Positions 7,452 through 14,321 of a stretch of DNA of 35,812 nucleotides are shown one piece after another. A program made the position numbers and the translations under genes. Each line of letters opens with the position of its first letter. Position 1 is the stretch's first letter. The stretch is from Oscillospiraceae bacterium. Lineage in GTDB: Bacteria > Bacillota > Clostridia > Saccharofermentanales > Saccharofermentanaceae. The stretch covers positions 1 to 35,812 of the forward strand of contig CADBGD010000023.1 of the NCBI GenBank assembly GCA_902794115.1. Reading direction: 5' to 3'. Below the pieces are notes generated by a model, which had not been told where the DNA came from, searched no databases, and saw only the letters and a program-made list of their open reading frames with translations.

Positions 7452-8501
7452 ATGTTCGAAGAATATACAAATGGCAACCTTCCAAACCTGAAGGAAATGG
7501 TGGCGAAAAACTACGAAAATATCGACCTGAGCACGATCCCGGAGATCAAGGGTGTAGGTATTCTGACATCTGGTGGTGATGCCCCGGGTATGAATGCCAC
7601 GATCCGTGCGGTAGTCCGTGCCGGAACCAAAGCCGGATTTAAGATGATGGGTGTGACCCGTGGTTACCACGGCCTTTGGAAAGGCGAGATCAAGGAACTG
7701 GGTCACAGAGATGTTTCCGAGACACTCCAGCGCGGCGGTACCTTCCTGATGACAGCCCGTTCTAAGAGCTTTGAGACACCGGCCGGTGTTCTTCAGGGCG
7801 CGAAGATGTGTAACGTATTCGGCGTGGACTGCATGGTGGTCATCGGCGGTGACGGTTCTTTCCGCGGCGCCAGAGACCTGGCCCGTATCGGTATCCCGGT
7901 GATCGGTATTCCGGGCACCATCGATAACGACGTGGCCTGCACTGATTACACCATCGGATATGACACGGCGATGAATACCGCGATGGAAGCCATCGACAAA
8001 CTGAGAGATACTGCTTCTTCCCATGAGCGCTGCAGCGTAATCGAAGTTATGGGAAGACACGCCGGCTATATTGCCCTGAACGTCGGTATTGCCACCGGCG
8101 CCGAGATCATTTTACTTCCGGAGCGTCCTCTGGATATGAAGGAAGTCGTCCGGGAGATCCTGGATTGCAGAAACAAGGGCAAGCGCCATTACATCGTTAT
8201 CGTCGCCGAGGGTGCCGGTAACGCAACCGAAATTGCTAAACAGATCGAAGAAGCAACAGAGATCGAATCCCGTCCGACCATCCTGGGTCACCTGCAGAGA
8301 GGCGGAAGCCCGACGCTGCGTGACCGTACAATGGCCAGCCTCATGGGCATTCACGCCATCGAGTGCATTCAGCAGAAGAAACTGAACCGTCTGGTCTGCT
8401 ACCGTGACGGCCACATCACCGATGTGGATATCGAGGAAGGTCTTTCTGTGAAGAAGAGCATCTCCATGGAGGATGTGGAAAGATCGTCGCTTCTCTCGTA
8501 A
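7452..8501 (+). CDS. pfkA: ATP-dependent 6-phosphofructokinase
   Basis: Phosphorylates fructose 6-phosphate to fructose 1,6-bisphosphate, the committed step of glycolysis. The ATP loop is at TSGGDAPGMN (residues 39-48); GGDGS (132-136) and PGTIDND carry Gly at the two positions that separate ATP-dependent enzymes from pyrophosphate-dependent ones (which have GGDDS and PKTIDND). The catalytic Asp lies in TIDND, and MGRHAGYIA and the substrate-binding LGHLQRGG segment are present. At 349 residues it is about 30 longer than E. coli PfkA, all of it an extra N-terminal segment before the first beta strand; GAGGAG upstream of 7452 supports this start. It has its own extended -10 promoter. Confidence 0.96.
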   Translation: MFEEYTNGNLPNLKEMVAKNYENIDLSTIPEIKGVGILTSGGDAPGMNATIRAVVRAGTKAGFKMMGVTRGYHGLWKGEIKELGHRDVSETLQRGGTFLMTARSKSFETPAGVLQGAKMCNVFGVDCMVVIGGDGSFRGARDLARIGIPVIGIPGTIDNDVACTDYTIGYDTAMNTAMEAIDKLRDTASSHERCSVIEVMGRHAGYIALNVGIATGAEIILLPERPLDMKEVVREILDCRNKGKRHYIVIVAEGAGNATEIAKQIEEATEIESRPTILGHLQRGGSPTLRDRTMASLMGIHAIECIQQKKLNRLVCYRDGHITDVDIEEGLSVKKSISMEDVERSSLLS

Positions 8502-8513
8502 GAAAGAGGAAAT

Positions 8514-10961
8514 ATGTATACCACATTTGAAGAAGAGGCCAAGCGGAAATTAGTCCGCGGCCGCTCTCTTTCCATATTAGAGTATGACAAGATACTTGAC
8601 AGGCTCGTAAATCACGCTCGTACCATTTACGGGCGTGAACTTTGCTATGGGCTGCTCCCTACATCAGATAAGAAACTGGTGGAAGAATGGCAGCAGGAGA
8701 CACAGGATGCACTGGAGTTCCGGGTGAAGGAAGGTGCGCTTCCTTTAGGAGGTGTCAATGATATCCGGGACTGCGTGAAGTTTTCCGAGACCGGTGCGAC
8801 GCTTACCATGAAGCACCTTCTCTATATCGCCCAGTTTCTCCGCACCGTGGAGCGGCTTTCCCATGTGAAGGCGGAATCCCTTCAGGTGGATCCTATGGAC
8901 CACAGCCTTTTACGGGAACTGGGGCAGCTGATGCCGCTTTCCCATCTGGAAAAAGAGATCTCCTCGGCCATTACCGGGGAAAATGAGATGAATGACCGGG
9001 CAAGTAATGAGCTTTATGCCATCCGCCGCCAGATCCGGGAAGCCCAGAGCAGTATCCGTGAGATCCTGGAAAGACTGATCCGGAAGAATCCCCAGGCGCT
9101 TCAGGATCAGCTGGTCACCATGCGTGACGGCCGCTACTGCGTGCCGGTCAAGCCGGAAAAGAAAGGCGAAGTCCCCGGTGTCGTTCACGATACTTCTGCT
9201 TCCGGCCAAACGCTTTTTATCGAGCCGATGGCAGTGGTGGAACTGAATAACAAGATCCGGGAATGGACGGCTGCCGAGCAGGAAGAGATCAACCGCATCC
9301 TGGGCATTTTAAGCGGAAAAGTCGGCATTGAGAAGAGCTCGATCATGGCAGACATCGCATTGGTGGGCCATATCGACTTTATGCAGGCCAAGGCGGAACT
9401 GGCGCTGGAAATGGATGCGTCCCGTCCCCGTATGAATGAAGAAGGACGGATCGTCTTAAAGCGGGCCCGTCATCCGCTGATCGATAAAGACCGGGTCGTT
9501 CCGATCGAATTTTCCGTAGGTACCGAATACCGGACGCTGGTCATCACGGGACCGAACACGGGAGGAAAGACCGTATCTTTGAAGACCTGTGGCATCATCT
9601 CCCTGATGGCGATGGCGGGACTCTTTATTCCCTGTAAAGACGGCTCGGAAGTGTCGACTTTTACGAAAGTGTTGGCGGATATCGGTGATGAGCAGAGTAT
9701 CGAGCAGAGTCTTTCGACTTTCTCAGCCCATATGACCAATCTGGTCCAGATCCTGAAGCTGACCAAAGAGACCACACTGGTGCTGGTCGATGAACTGGGA
9801 AGCGGAACTGACCCGACGGAGGGCGCCGCATTGGCGATCGCGATCCTGGATGAGTGCAGAAAGAAGGGGGCTGTGACCGTTGCGACCACCCACTATAAGG
9901 AACTCAAGGCGTATGCGGTCGAGCAGGACGGCGTGGAGAATGCCTGCTGCGAATTTGATACCGAGACCTTGTCTCCGACATATCGTCTCATGATCGGTCT
10001 TCCGGGTGTTAGTAACGCATTCGTGATCTCCAGAAAACTGGGCCTTTCACCGAGGATCATTGAAAATGCCCAGAGCATCCTTTCCGAGGAGAGCCTGAAG
10101 GTGGAAGAACTTCTTTCTTCGGCGGAGCGTCATAACCGCGAAAGCGAAAAGCTCCAGCAGGAGATGGCGGATATGCGCGACCAGATCAAGAAACAGACCG
10201 AGGATCTGGAAAACCAGAGAAAGCAGATCGAAAAGGAAAGAAAACGCGTTCTTGCCCAGGCCAGGGAAGAAAAGCGGGAGATGCTGGAAGAGGTACTGGA
10301 AAAAGCCGATTCTCTTCTGGATGAGATCAAGGAACTGCAGAAGATGGAGAACTCCCACGAGGCGGAAAGAAAAGTCCGCGCCATCCGCAATAATCTTCGT
10401 GCCGGTCTTTCCGATATCGATGCGGAAGTGCCGGATGACGAGATTTCCGAAGTGCCCGGCGAAAAGCCGGAAGTGATCCGGGAAGGCGGCCTTTACTATT
10501 CTCCGAAACTGGATATTACCGGTATCGTGGTAAAGGGCCCGGATAAACAGAATAACTGCATCCTTTCTTCCGGAGCATTAAAGCTCACGGTACCTGCGGA
10601 TTCGCTCCAGTATCCGAAGAAGGAAGAAGTGAAAAAGAGCGCGAAAGGAAAGCGTGAACCAAAGCGTACGGCATCGGTATCCCGCGCCGAGCAGATCCGT
10701 CTTGCGAAGAAGTCCACCATGATGCCGGAGATCCAGCTTCTCGGCATGACGGTAGACGAAGCCCAGACAGCTCTGGACCGCTATTTAGATGATTGTGTGA
10801 TCAGTAATATCGAAAATGTCCGCATTGTCCACGGCAAAGGCACCGGCGCGCTGCGTTCGGCGGTGGACCAGTTCCTGAAAAAAGACCGGCGTGTCCGTTC
10901 TTACCGCTTAGGTACATTCGGTGAGGGCGAAGATGGCGTAACCATTGCGGAGCTTAGGTAA
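8514..10961 (+). CDS. mutS2: MutS2 family ATPase with C-terminal Smr domain
   Basis: An 815-residue MutS2, slightly longer than the usual ~785. It lacks the mismatch-recognition domains of MutS; the family has been linked to suppressing recombination and, in Bacillus, to rescue of collided ribosomes. Walker A is GPNTGGKT (residues 346-353), and Walker B is LVLVDE with D426 and E427. A long charged coiled coil (about 520-640) follows, then a KOW-like segment and the Smr domain (about 735-815) with HGKGTGALR at 773-781. The Smr LDLR motif is replaced by IQLLGM (740-745), so the acidic residue tied to nuclease activity is missing. AGAGGAA precedes the ATG, 12 bases after pfkA. Confidence 0.96.
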   Translation: MYTTFEEEAKRKLVRGRSLSILEYDKILDRLVNHARTIYGRELCYGLLPTSDKKLVEEWQQETQDALEFRVKEGALPLGGVNDIRDCVKFSETGATLTMKHLLYIAQFLRTVERLSHVKAESLQVDPMDHSLLRELGQLMPLSHLEKEISSAITGENEMNDRASNELYAIRRQIREAQSSIREILERLIRKNPQALQDQLVTMRDGRYCVPVKPEKKGEVPGVVHDTSASGQTLFIEPMAVVELNNKIREWTAAEQEEINRILGILSGKVGIEKSSIMADIALVGHIDFMQAKAELALEMDASRPRMNEEGRIVLKRARHPLIDKDRVVPIEFSVGTEYRTLVITGPNTGGKTVSLKTCGIISLMAMAGLFIPCKDGSEVSTFTKVLADIGDEQSIEQSLSTFSAHMTNLVQILKLTKETTLVLVDELGSGTDPTEGAALAIAILDECRKKGAVTVATTHYKELKAYAVEQDGVENACCEFDTETLSPTYRLMIGLPGVSNAFVISRKLGLSPRIIENAQSILSEESLKVEELLSSAERHNRESEKLQQEMADMRDQIKKQTEDLENQRKQIEKERKRVLAQAREEKREMLEEVLEKADSLLDEIKELQKMENSHEAERKVRAIRNNLRAGLSDIDAEVPDDEISEVPGEKPEVIREGGLYYSPKLDITGIVVKGPDKQNNCILSSGALKLTVPADSLQYPKKEEVKKSAKGKREPKRTASVSRAEQIRLAKKSTMMPEIQLLGMTVDEAQTALDRYLDDCVISNIENVRIVHGKGTGALRSAVDQFLKKDRRVRSYRLGTFGEGEDGVTIAELR

Positions 10962-10974
10962 CAGGAGGAAAGAT

Positions 10975-11664
10975 ATGGAAGAAGAAAAGAAAGTCCGTTT
11001 GTACGTTTTCGTAGGCGCATACGGAAGCGGAAAGTCTGAAGTTTCAGTGCATTTCGCGCATAAACTGAAAAAAGAGAATCCTGATGCGAAGGTGATGCTG
11101 GCGGATCTGGATATCGTCAATCCGTATTACCGTTCCGCCGATGCCAAAGAGGTCCTCGAGAAGGAAGGCATCCGTGTGATCGTGCCGGAATATGCCAATA
11201 CCAATGTTGATGTGCCGGCGCTTTCCGGTGAAGTCTATTCGGCCTTTGATATGCCGGATACCATCGCTGTCTTTGATATCGGCGGTGAGGATCTGGGAGC
11301 TCGAGTTCTGGGTGCGATGCTAAGCCGTTTCCAGAAGATCGAATACCGGGTCTTTATGGTCGTGAATGCGTTCCGTCCCTTTACTTCGGATGCGGAGAGC
11401 ATAAAGCTGATGGCCTCGGAGCTTTCCGAAGCGGCCAGGCTTCCGATCTCGGGCTTTATCAACAACTCCAACCTTCTGGAGGAAACAACAGAAGAAGAAC
11501 TGATCGAAGGGGAGAAGGTCCTTCTTTCGGCGCAGGAACTGACCGGGATCCCGGTGGTGTATCAGACAGGACTGGATCACGTTCTGCCTGAAAGCTGGAA
11601 GGAGAAAACCCCTTCCGGAATTCCGGTTCTGCGTATGGACCGTAATGTTCTATATAAATATTGA
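10975..11664 (+). CDS. P-loop ATPase, SIMIBI/MinD-like, unknown role
   Basis: The start at 10975 follows AGGAGG at 10963-10968; the longer in-frame start at 10945 lies inside mutS2 and lacks an RBS. The 229-residue protein begins with a strand leading into the Walker A GAYGSGKSE (residues 14-22), then an ADLDIVNPYYRS segment and a FDIGGEDLGA segment that resemble the switch and Walker B regions of MinD/CobQ-type NTPases. A later NAFRPF and GFINNSN pair fits nucleotide-base recognition in that class. No membrane segment is visible. It follows mutS2 by 13 bases and precedes the zinc-ribbon/SPFH genes, so it may belong to that group or to the mutS2 transcript. Its substrate is unknown. Confidence 0.85.
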   Translation: MEEEKKVRLYVFVGAYGSGKSEVSVHFAHKLKKENPDAKVMLADLDIVNPYYRSADAKEVLEKEGIRVIVPEYANTNVDVPALSGEVYSAFDMPDTIAVFDIGGEDLGARVLGAMLSRFQKIEYRVFMVVNAFRPFTSDAESIKLMASELSEAARLPISGFINNSNLLEETTEEELIEGEKVLLSAQELTGIPVVYQTGLDHVLPESWKEKTPSGIPVLRMDRNVLYKY

Positions 11665-11715
11665 CATAATGAAAAACGGTGTCCTTTTGAATAGACGGAG
11701 AAGGAGGAGAAGAGA

Positions 11716-12543
11716 ATGCCGGGTGGAATGATTGGAATCGGAATTTTAGTCGGAGGAGGACTTCTGGTCCTTCTGGGAATCGTGGCCGGAGTGCGGTCCG
11801 CCAAAAGAGCGTTCCGTAACTCGCTGGTAGGCCAGATCATGGAAGGGGTCAAGCAGGAAGTACAAGAGGGCAAAGTCGGCCCGGAGGACTTTAAGATGAC
11901 CCAGACCCTGGCCCAGCCGAAGTCCGTGTCGGATCTTTCCACTGCGCTGGTCCCGCGGATCAATAAAGACTTCCCGGATCTGAACCTTTCCCAGATGCAG
12001 AGCGCCGCCCAGGCGGTACTGGTCAAGAGCCTGGATCTTCTTTGTCAGATGACCTACGGAAACAACGGAGATACCATCGACCGGATCCGTGCGGAACTCG
12101 ACGGATGCGGCATCGGATGCACCCGTTCTCTGGCCGAAGAACTGTGGCATAAAGTGGAAGCAGCCAGGTCTGAAGGCAAATCTCTGGTTTACCGTGATGT
12201 AATTGTCCATAAAGGCGGAATTAACGAGTATCAAAAGACTTCTTCAACGGTGGAAATCACCTTCCAATATTCGTTACAATGTTTGCAATACCAGGAAAGA
12301 AATGGTAAATTTATATCAGGCAATCGAGCGACTCCGACACAGACCCGGTATAACGTAAAAGTAATTAACATTCTTGACGCTGACCGGTTTGCGTGGGAAG
12401 ACATTAAGGGAGTAGGTTTCACCTGTCCGCATTGCGGTGCCCCGGTCAAACATCTGGGAACAGATGTGTGTCAGTTCTGCGGAACGGCAATTAAGACAGT
12501 GGATATGCGAATCTGGCTTGTCGATAAGTTGATCGAGATCTGA
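11716..12543 (+). CDS. Membrane-anchored zinc-ribbon protein, possibly Tim44-like
   Basis: A 275-residue protein with a glycine-rich transmembrane helix at about residues 5-25, a soluble domain at about 70-230, and a C-terminal zinc ribbon with cysteines at 237, 240, 252 and 255 (CPHCG and CQFCG). The middle region (helices around DFPDLNLSQM and QSAAQAVLVKS, then beta strands) resembles Tim44-like domains; this is inference from pattern, not an alignment. AAGGAGGAG precedes the ATG. It lies directly upstream of an SPFH gene that also ends in zinc ribbons, suggesting a shared membrane-associated complex. The stretch 12190-12400 is AT-richer than the rest. Function unknown. Confidence 0.8.
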   Translation: MPGGMIGIGILVGGGLLVLLGIVAGVRSAKRAFRNSLVGQIMEGVKQEVQEGKVGPEDFKMTQTLAQPKSVSDLSTALVPRINKDFPDLNLSQMQSAAQAVLVKSLDLLCQMTYGNNGDTIDRIRAELDGCGIGCTRSLAEELWHKVEAARSEGKSLVYRDVIVHKGGINEYQKTSSTVEITFQYSLQCLQYQERNGKFISGNRATPTQTRYNVKVINILDADRFAWEDIKGVGFTCPHCGAPVKHLGTDVCQFCGTAIKTVDMRIWLVDKLIEI

Positions 12544-12572
12544 AAATTTTTTCTTGTAGGGAGGAGATTAAA

Positions 12573-13145
12573 ATGGGCTTAATTAAAGCTGCAATCCAGG
12601 CTGTTGGCGGAAACTTAAGAGATCAGTACCTTGAGTTCTTCACATGTGACTCGCTTGGACAGGAAGTTCTTCTGCGCCGCGGCGCGAAGGTAGTGCGTAA
12701 CGGCAGTAACAGAGGTGACGCAGAAATCATTTCTAATGGTTCTAAGATCGCAGTTCCGGAGGGAACCGCTTTGATCCTCGTAGACAACGGTCGTGTTGTT
12801 GACTTTACTACAGAAGCCGGTATGTATACTTGGGATACTTCTTCGGCTCCGTCTTGCTTCGGTAGTTCCGGATTCCTCGATGGTGTAAAGAAGTCCTGTG
12901 GTGATATCTGGAACCGTATTAAGGCTGGCGGTGAGGCTCTGACACAGCAGAGAGTTTACTTCGTAAATATGCTGGAGATGGTCGACAATAAGTTCGGCAC
13001 AGCTGCTCCGCTCCCGTACGATGATCCGACATATCGTGGTATTTACATCCGCATGAACGGTACATTCTCGTTCAAGATCGTTGACCCGGTTACATTCTTC
13101 AAGAACATTGCAACGTTTCCGGTGATTACCGTCGTGACGAACTGA
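12573..13145 (+). CDS. SPFH-domain protein, N-terminal fragment (frameshifted gene)
   Basis: The first 190 residues of an SPFH/Band-7-like protein of the family often annotated as virion core protein-like. A very strong RBS (AGGGAGGAG) precedes the ATG. The N-terminal part (GLIKAAIQAVGGNL, then a beta-rich SPFH region with VPEGTALILVDNG) runs normally to VDPVTFFKNI, after which this frame gives an unrelated tail and stops at 13145. Reading the next frame from 13112 gives NVSGDYRRDELMGKNG, the expected continuation. One missing base at about 13110 (GC in place of a likely GGC) therefore splits the gene; the rest is the following entry. Whether this is a real mutation or a sequencing error cannot be told from the sequence. 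The codon choice (GGT, GTT, GCT) resembles that of infB and pfkA. Confidence 0.85.
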   Translation: MGLIKAAIQAVGGNLRDQYLEFFTCDSLGQEVLLRRGAKVVRNGSNRGDAEIISNGSKIAVPEGTALILVDNGRVVDFTTEAGMYTWDTSSAPSCFGSSGFLDGVKKSCGDIWNRIKAGGEALTQQRVYFVNMLEMVDNKFGTAAPLPYDDPTYRGIYIRMNGTFSFKIVDPVTFFKNIATFPVITVVTN

Positions 13146-13897
13146 TGGGCAAGAATGGTCAGCCCGGTCAGGCAAAGGCTGAGTTCCTTATGTACCTCGG
13201 CGAAGCCCTCAACAAGATGGGTGCCGGCGGAGAGGATGTTCAGTACAACAGACTGCAGTCTCAGCAGGTTAAGCTTGCTAAGTACATGAACGAAGTTCTG
13301 GATGAAGACTGGCTCCAGGGCCGTGGTATGATCGTTGAGAAAGTAGCCGTTATGTCGGTTACTCCGGACGACGAATCCAGAAAGAGAATCCAGGACATGG
13401 ACGATGGTCTTATGTTTGGTAACAACCCGCAGATGGCTGCCGGTTACCAGATCAAGGGTTCCGTCGATGCCATGAAGACCGCAGCCGGCAACCAGGCTGG
13501 TGCCGGTAACGCCATGATGGGTCTCGGTCTTGTTGGTGGATTCAATGGTAGTGCTATGAACCCCGGTAACCAGGGTATGGCATTCCTGCAGCAGCAGCAG
13601 ATGATGCAGCAGCAGGCTCAGGCAGCCGCTCCGGCAGCTGCAGCAGGCGGCTGGACATGTTCTTGCGGCCAGGCAGGCAACCAGGGTAAGTTCTGCGCGA
13701 ACTGCGGTTCTCCGAAGCCGGCAGATCCGGGTACGTGGACATGTGCTTGCGGTGCCGCCGGTAACACAGGTAAGTTCTGTGCTGAGTGCGGTAAGCCGAA
13801 GCCGGCAGATACAGCAGCCGGCTGGACATGCAGCAACTGCGGTGCTACAGGTAACACCGGTAAGTTCTGCGGTGAGTGCGGTAAGCCTCAGGCTTGA
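13145..13897 (+). CDS. SPFH-domain protein, C-terminal fragment with three zinc ribbons
   Basis: The rest of the SPFH gene, in the -1 frame relative to the upstream fragment; coding continuity actually begins at about 13112, and the ATG at 13145 is an internal Met. It contains the second half of the SPFH domain (AKAEFLMYLGEAL to MSVTPDDESRK), a Gly/Met/Gln-rich linker (about residues 100-165) and three tandem zinc ribbons of the form WTC-x-CG...KFC-x2-CG, 28-29 residues apart. The middle ribbons have CxC and the last CxxC at the first knuckle. Such proteins are thought to form membrane-associated oligomers, with the ribbons as interaction modules. An excellent terminator follows at 13923. Together with 12573-13145 it would encode one protein of about 440 residues. 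Confidence 0.85.
   Translation: MGKNGQPGQAKAEFLMYLGEALNKMGAGGEDVQYNRLQSQQVKLAKYMNEVLDEDWLQGRGMIVEKVAVMSVTPDDESRKRIQDMDDGLMFGNNPQMAAGYQIKGSVDAMKTAAGNQAGAGNAMMGLGLVGGFNGSAMNPGNQGMAFLQQQQMMQQQAQAAAPAAAAGGWTCSCGQAGNQGKFCANCGSPKPADPGTWTCACGAAGNTGKFCAECGKPKPADTAAGWTCSNCGATGNTGKFCGECGKPQA
13652..13896 (+). repeat. Tandem zinc-ribbon repeat (three units)
   Basis: Three in-frame units begin at TGGACATG at 13652, 13736 and 13823 (periods 84 and 87 bases). Each encodes one WTC...CG...FC..CG zinc ribbon; GGTAAGTTCTG recurs in all three. This is protein-level repetition inside a CDS and not a CRISPR or transposon repeat. Confidence 0.85.
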
Positions 13898-13922
13898 TCC
13901 TCACTTCAAGAAAGTGATTTCA

Positions 13923-13953
13923 AAGACCGTCTCTTCGGAGACGGTCTTTTTTT
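13923..13953 (+). terminator. Intrinsic terminator after the SPFH gene
   Basis: An 11-base-pair stem, AAGACCGTCTC (13923-13933) with GAGACGGTCTT (13938-13948), capped by a stable TTCG tetraloop and followed by a run of T. Confidence 0.95.
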
Positions 13954-13977
13954 GCCTGCAATTAGCCGGACGGGTTA

Positions 13978-14006
13978 TTGACAGGAATAATTCTTCCTGC
14001 TACCAT
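13978..14006 (+). promoter_or_regulatory. Promoter of the thrS leader
   Basis: A perfect TTGACA at 13978-13983 with a 17-base spacer to TACCAT at 14001-14006 (4 of 6 to TATAAT). Transcription would start near 14013, just before the T-box stem I. Confidence 0.7.
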
Positions 14007-14012
14007 CAAGCC

Positions 14013-14270
14013 AATAACATAAGAAAAGCATTGACGGAAAAGAGTAGTCCGCAGGCAATCATCCAGAGAGAGCGACGTGAAGCTGGAAGCCGCTTATGAG
14101 GATCGCGAACGAAAACCATTCCCGAGCTGTAATGCTGAAACCGAAGTAAGCGTTACCGTATGTCTGCGTTAAAGGCTAGGATTTGTTGGAATCTGAAGTG
14201 AAAAGTTAAGGTGGAACCGTGCTATCAAGCACCCTTAAAGATCATTATAGGTCTTTTCGGGTGCTTTTCT
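14013..14270 (+). ncRNA. T-box leader, threonine-specific, controlling thrS
   Basis: The leader carries the hallmarks of a tRNA-sensing T-box riboswitch: a stem I beginning around GACGGAAAAGAGTAGTCC, an AGAGAG bulge element near 14072, the T-box AAGGTGGAACCGTG at 14208-14221, and an overlapping terminator stem AAGCACCC (14227-14234) with GGGTGCTT (14259-14266) followed by T residues. The likely specifier codon is ACC (Thr) at 14115-14117 in the AAAACCATTCC segment, which fits the downstream gene. By the known mechanism, uncharged tRNA-Thr would stabilise the antiterminator and switch thrS on. The specifier placement is by pattern and not by folding. Confidence 0.93.
14227..14270 (+). terminator. 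Regulated terminator of the thrS T-box
   Basis: AAGCACCC pairs with GGGTGCTT, extended by AAAGA/TCTTT in the inner part, and is followed by TTTTCTT. Its left arm follows the T-box sequence and competes with the antiterminator. Confidence 0.88.
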
Positions 14271-14321
14271 TATGTTGTTGCGAACATACACCTATTGATG
14301 AATGCAAAGGAGGCAACACAC

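Noticed and set aside
11661-11695. TTGACA at 11661 as a promoter for the zinc-ribbon gene
   Set aside because: No -10 element occurs at 16-18 bases; the nearest resemblance needs a 20-base spacer.
13104-13118. Programmed ribosomal frameshift in the SPFH gene
   Set aside because: There is no slippery heptamer, and the residue at the junction is best explained by one missing G.
13652-13896. Regularly spaced repeats that could suggest a CRISPR array
   Set aside because: Units are in frame, 84-87 bases, imperfect and encode zinc ribbons; no spacer structure exists.
14211-14321. Upstream extension of the thrS reading frame
   Set aside because: This stretch is the T-box and terminator of the leader RNA; the real start is at 14322 behind AAAGGAGG.
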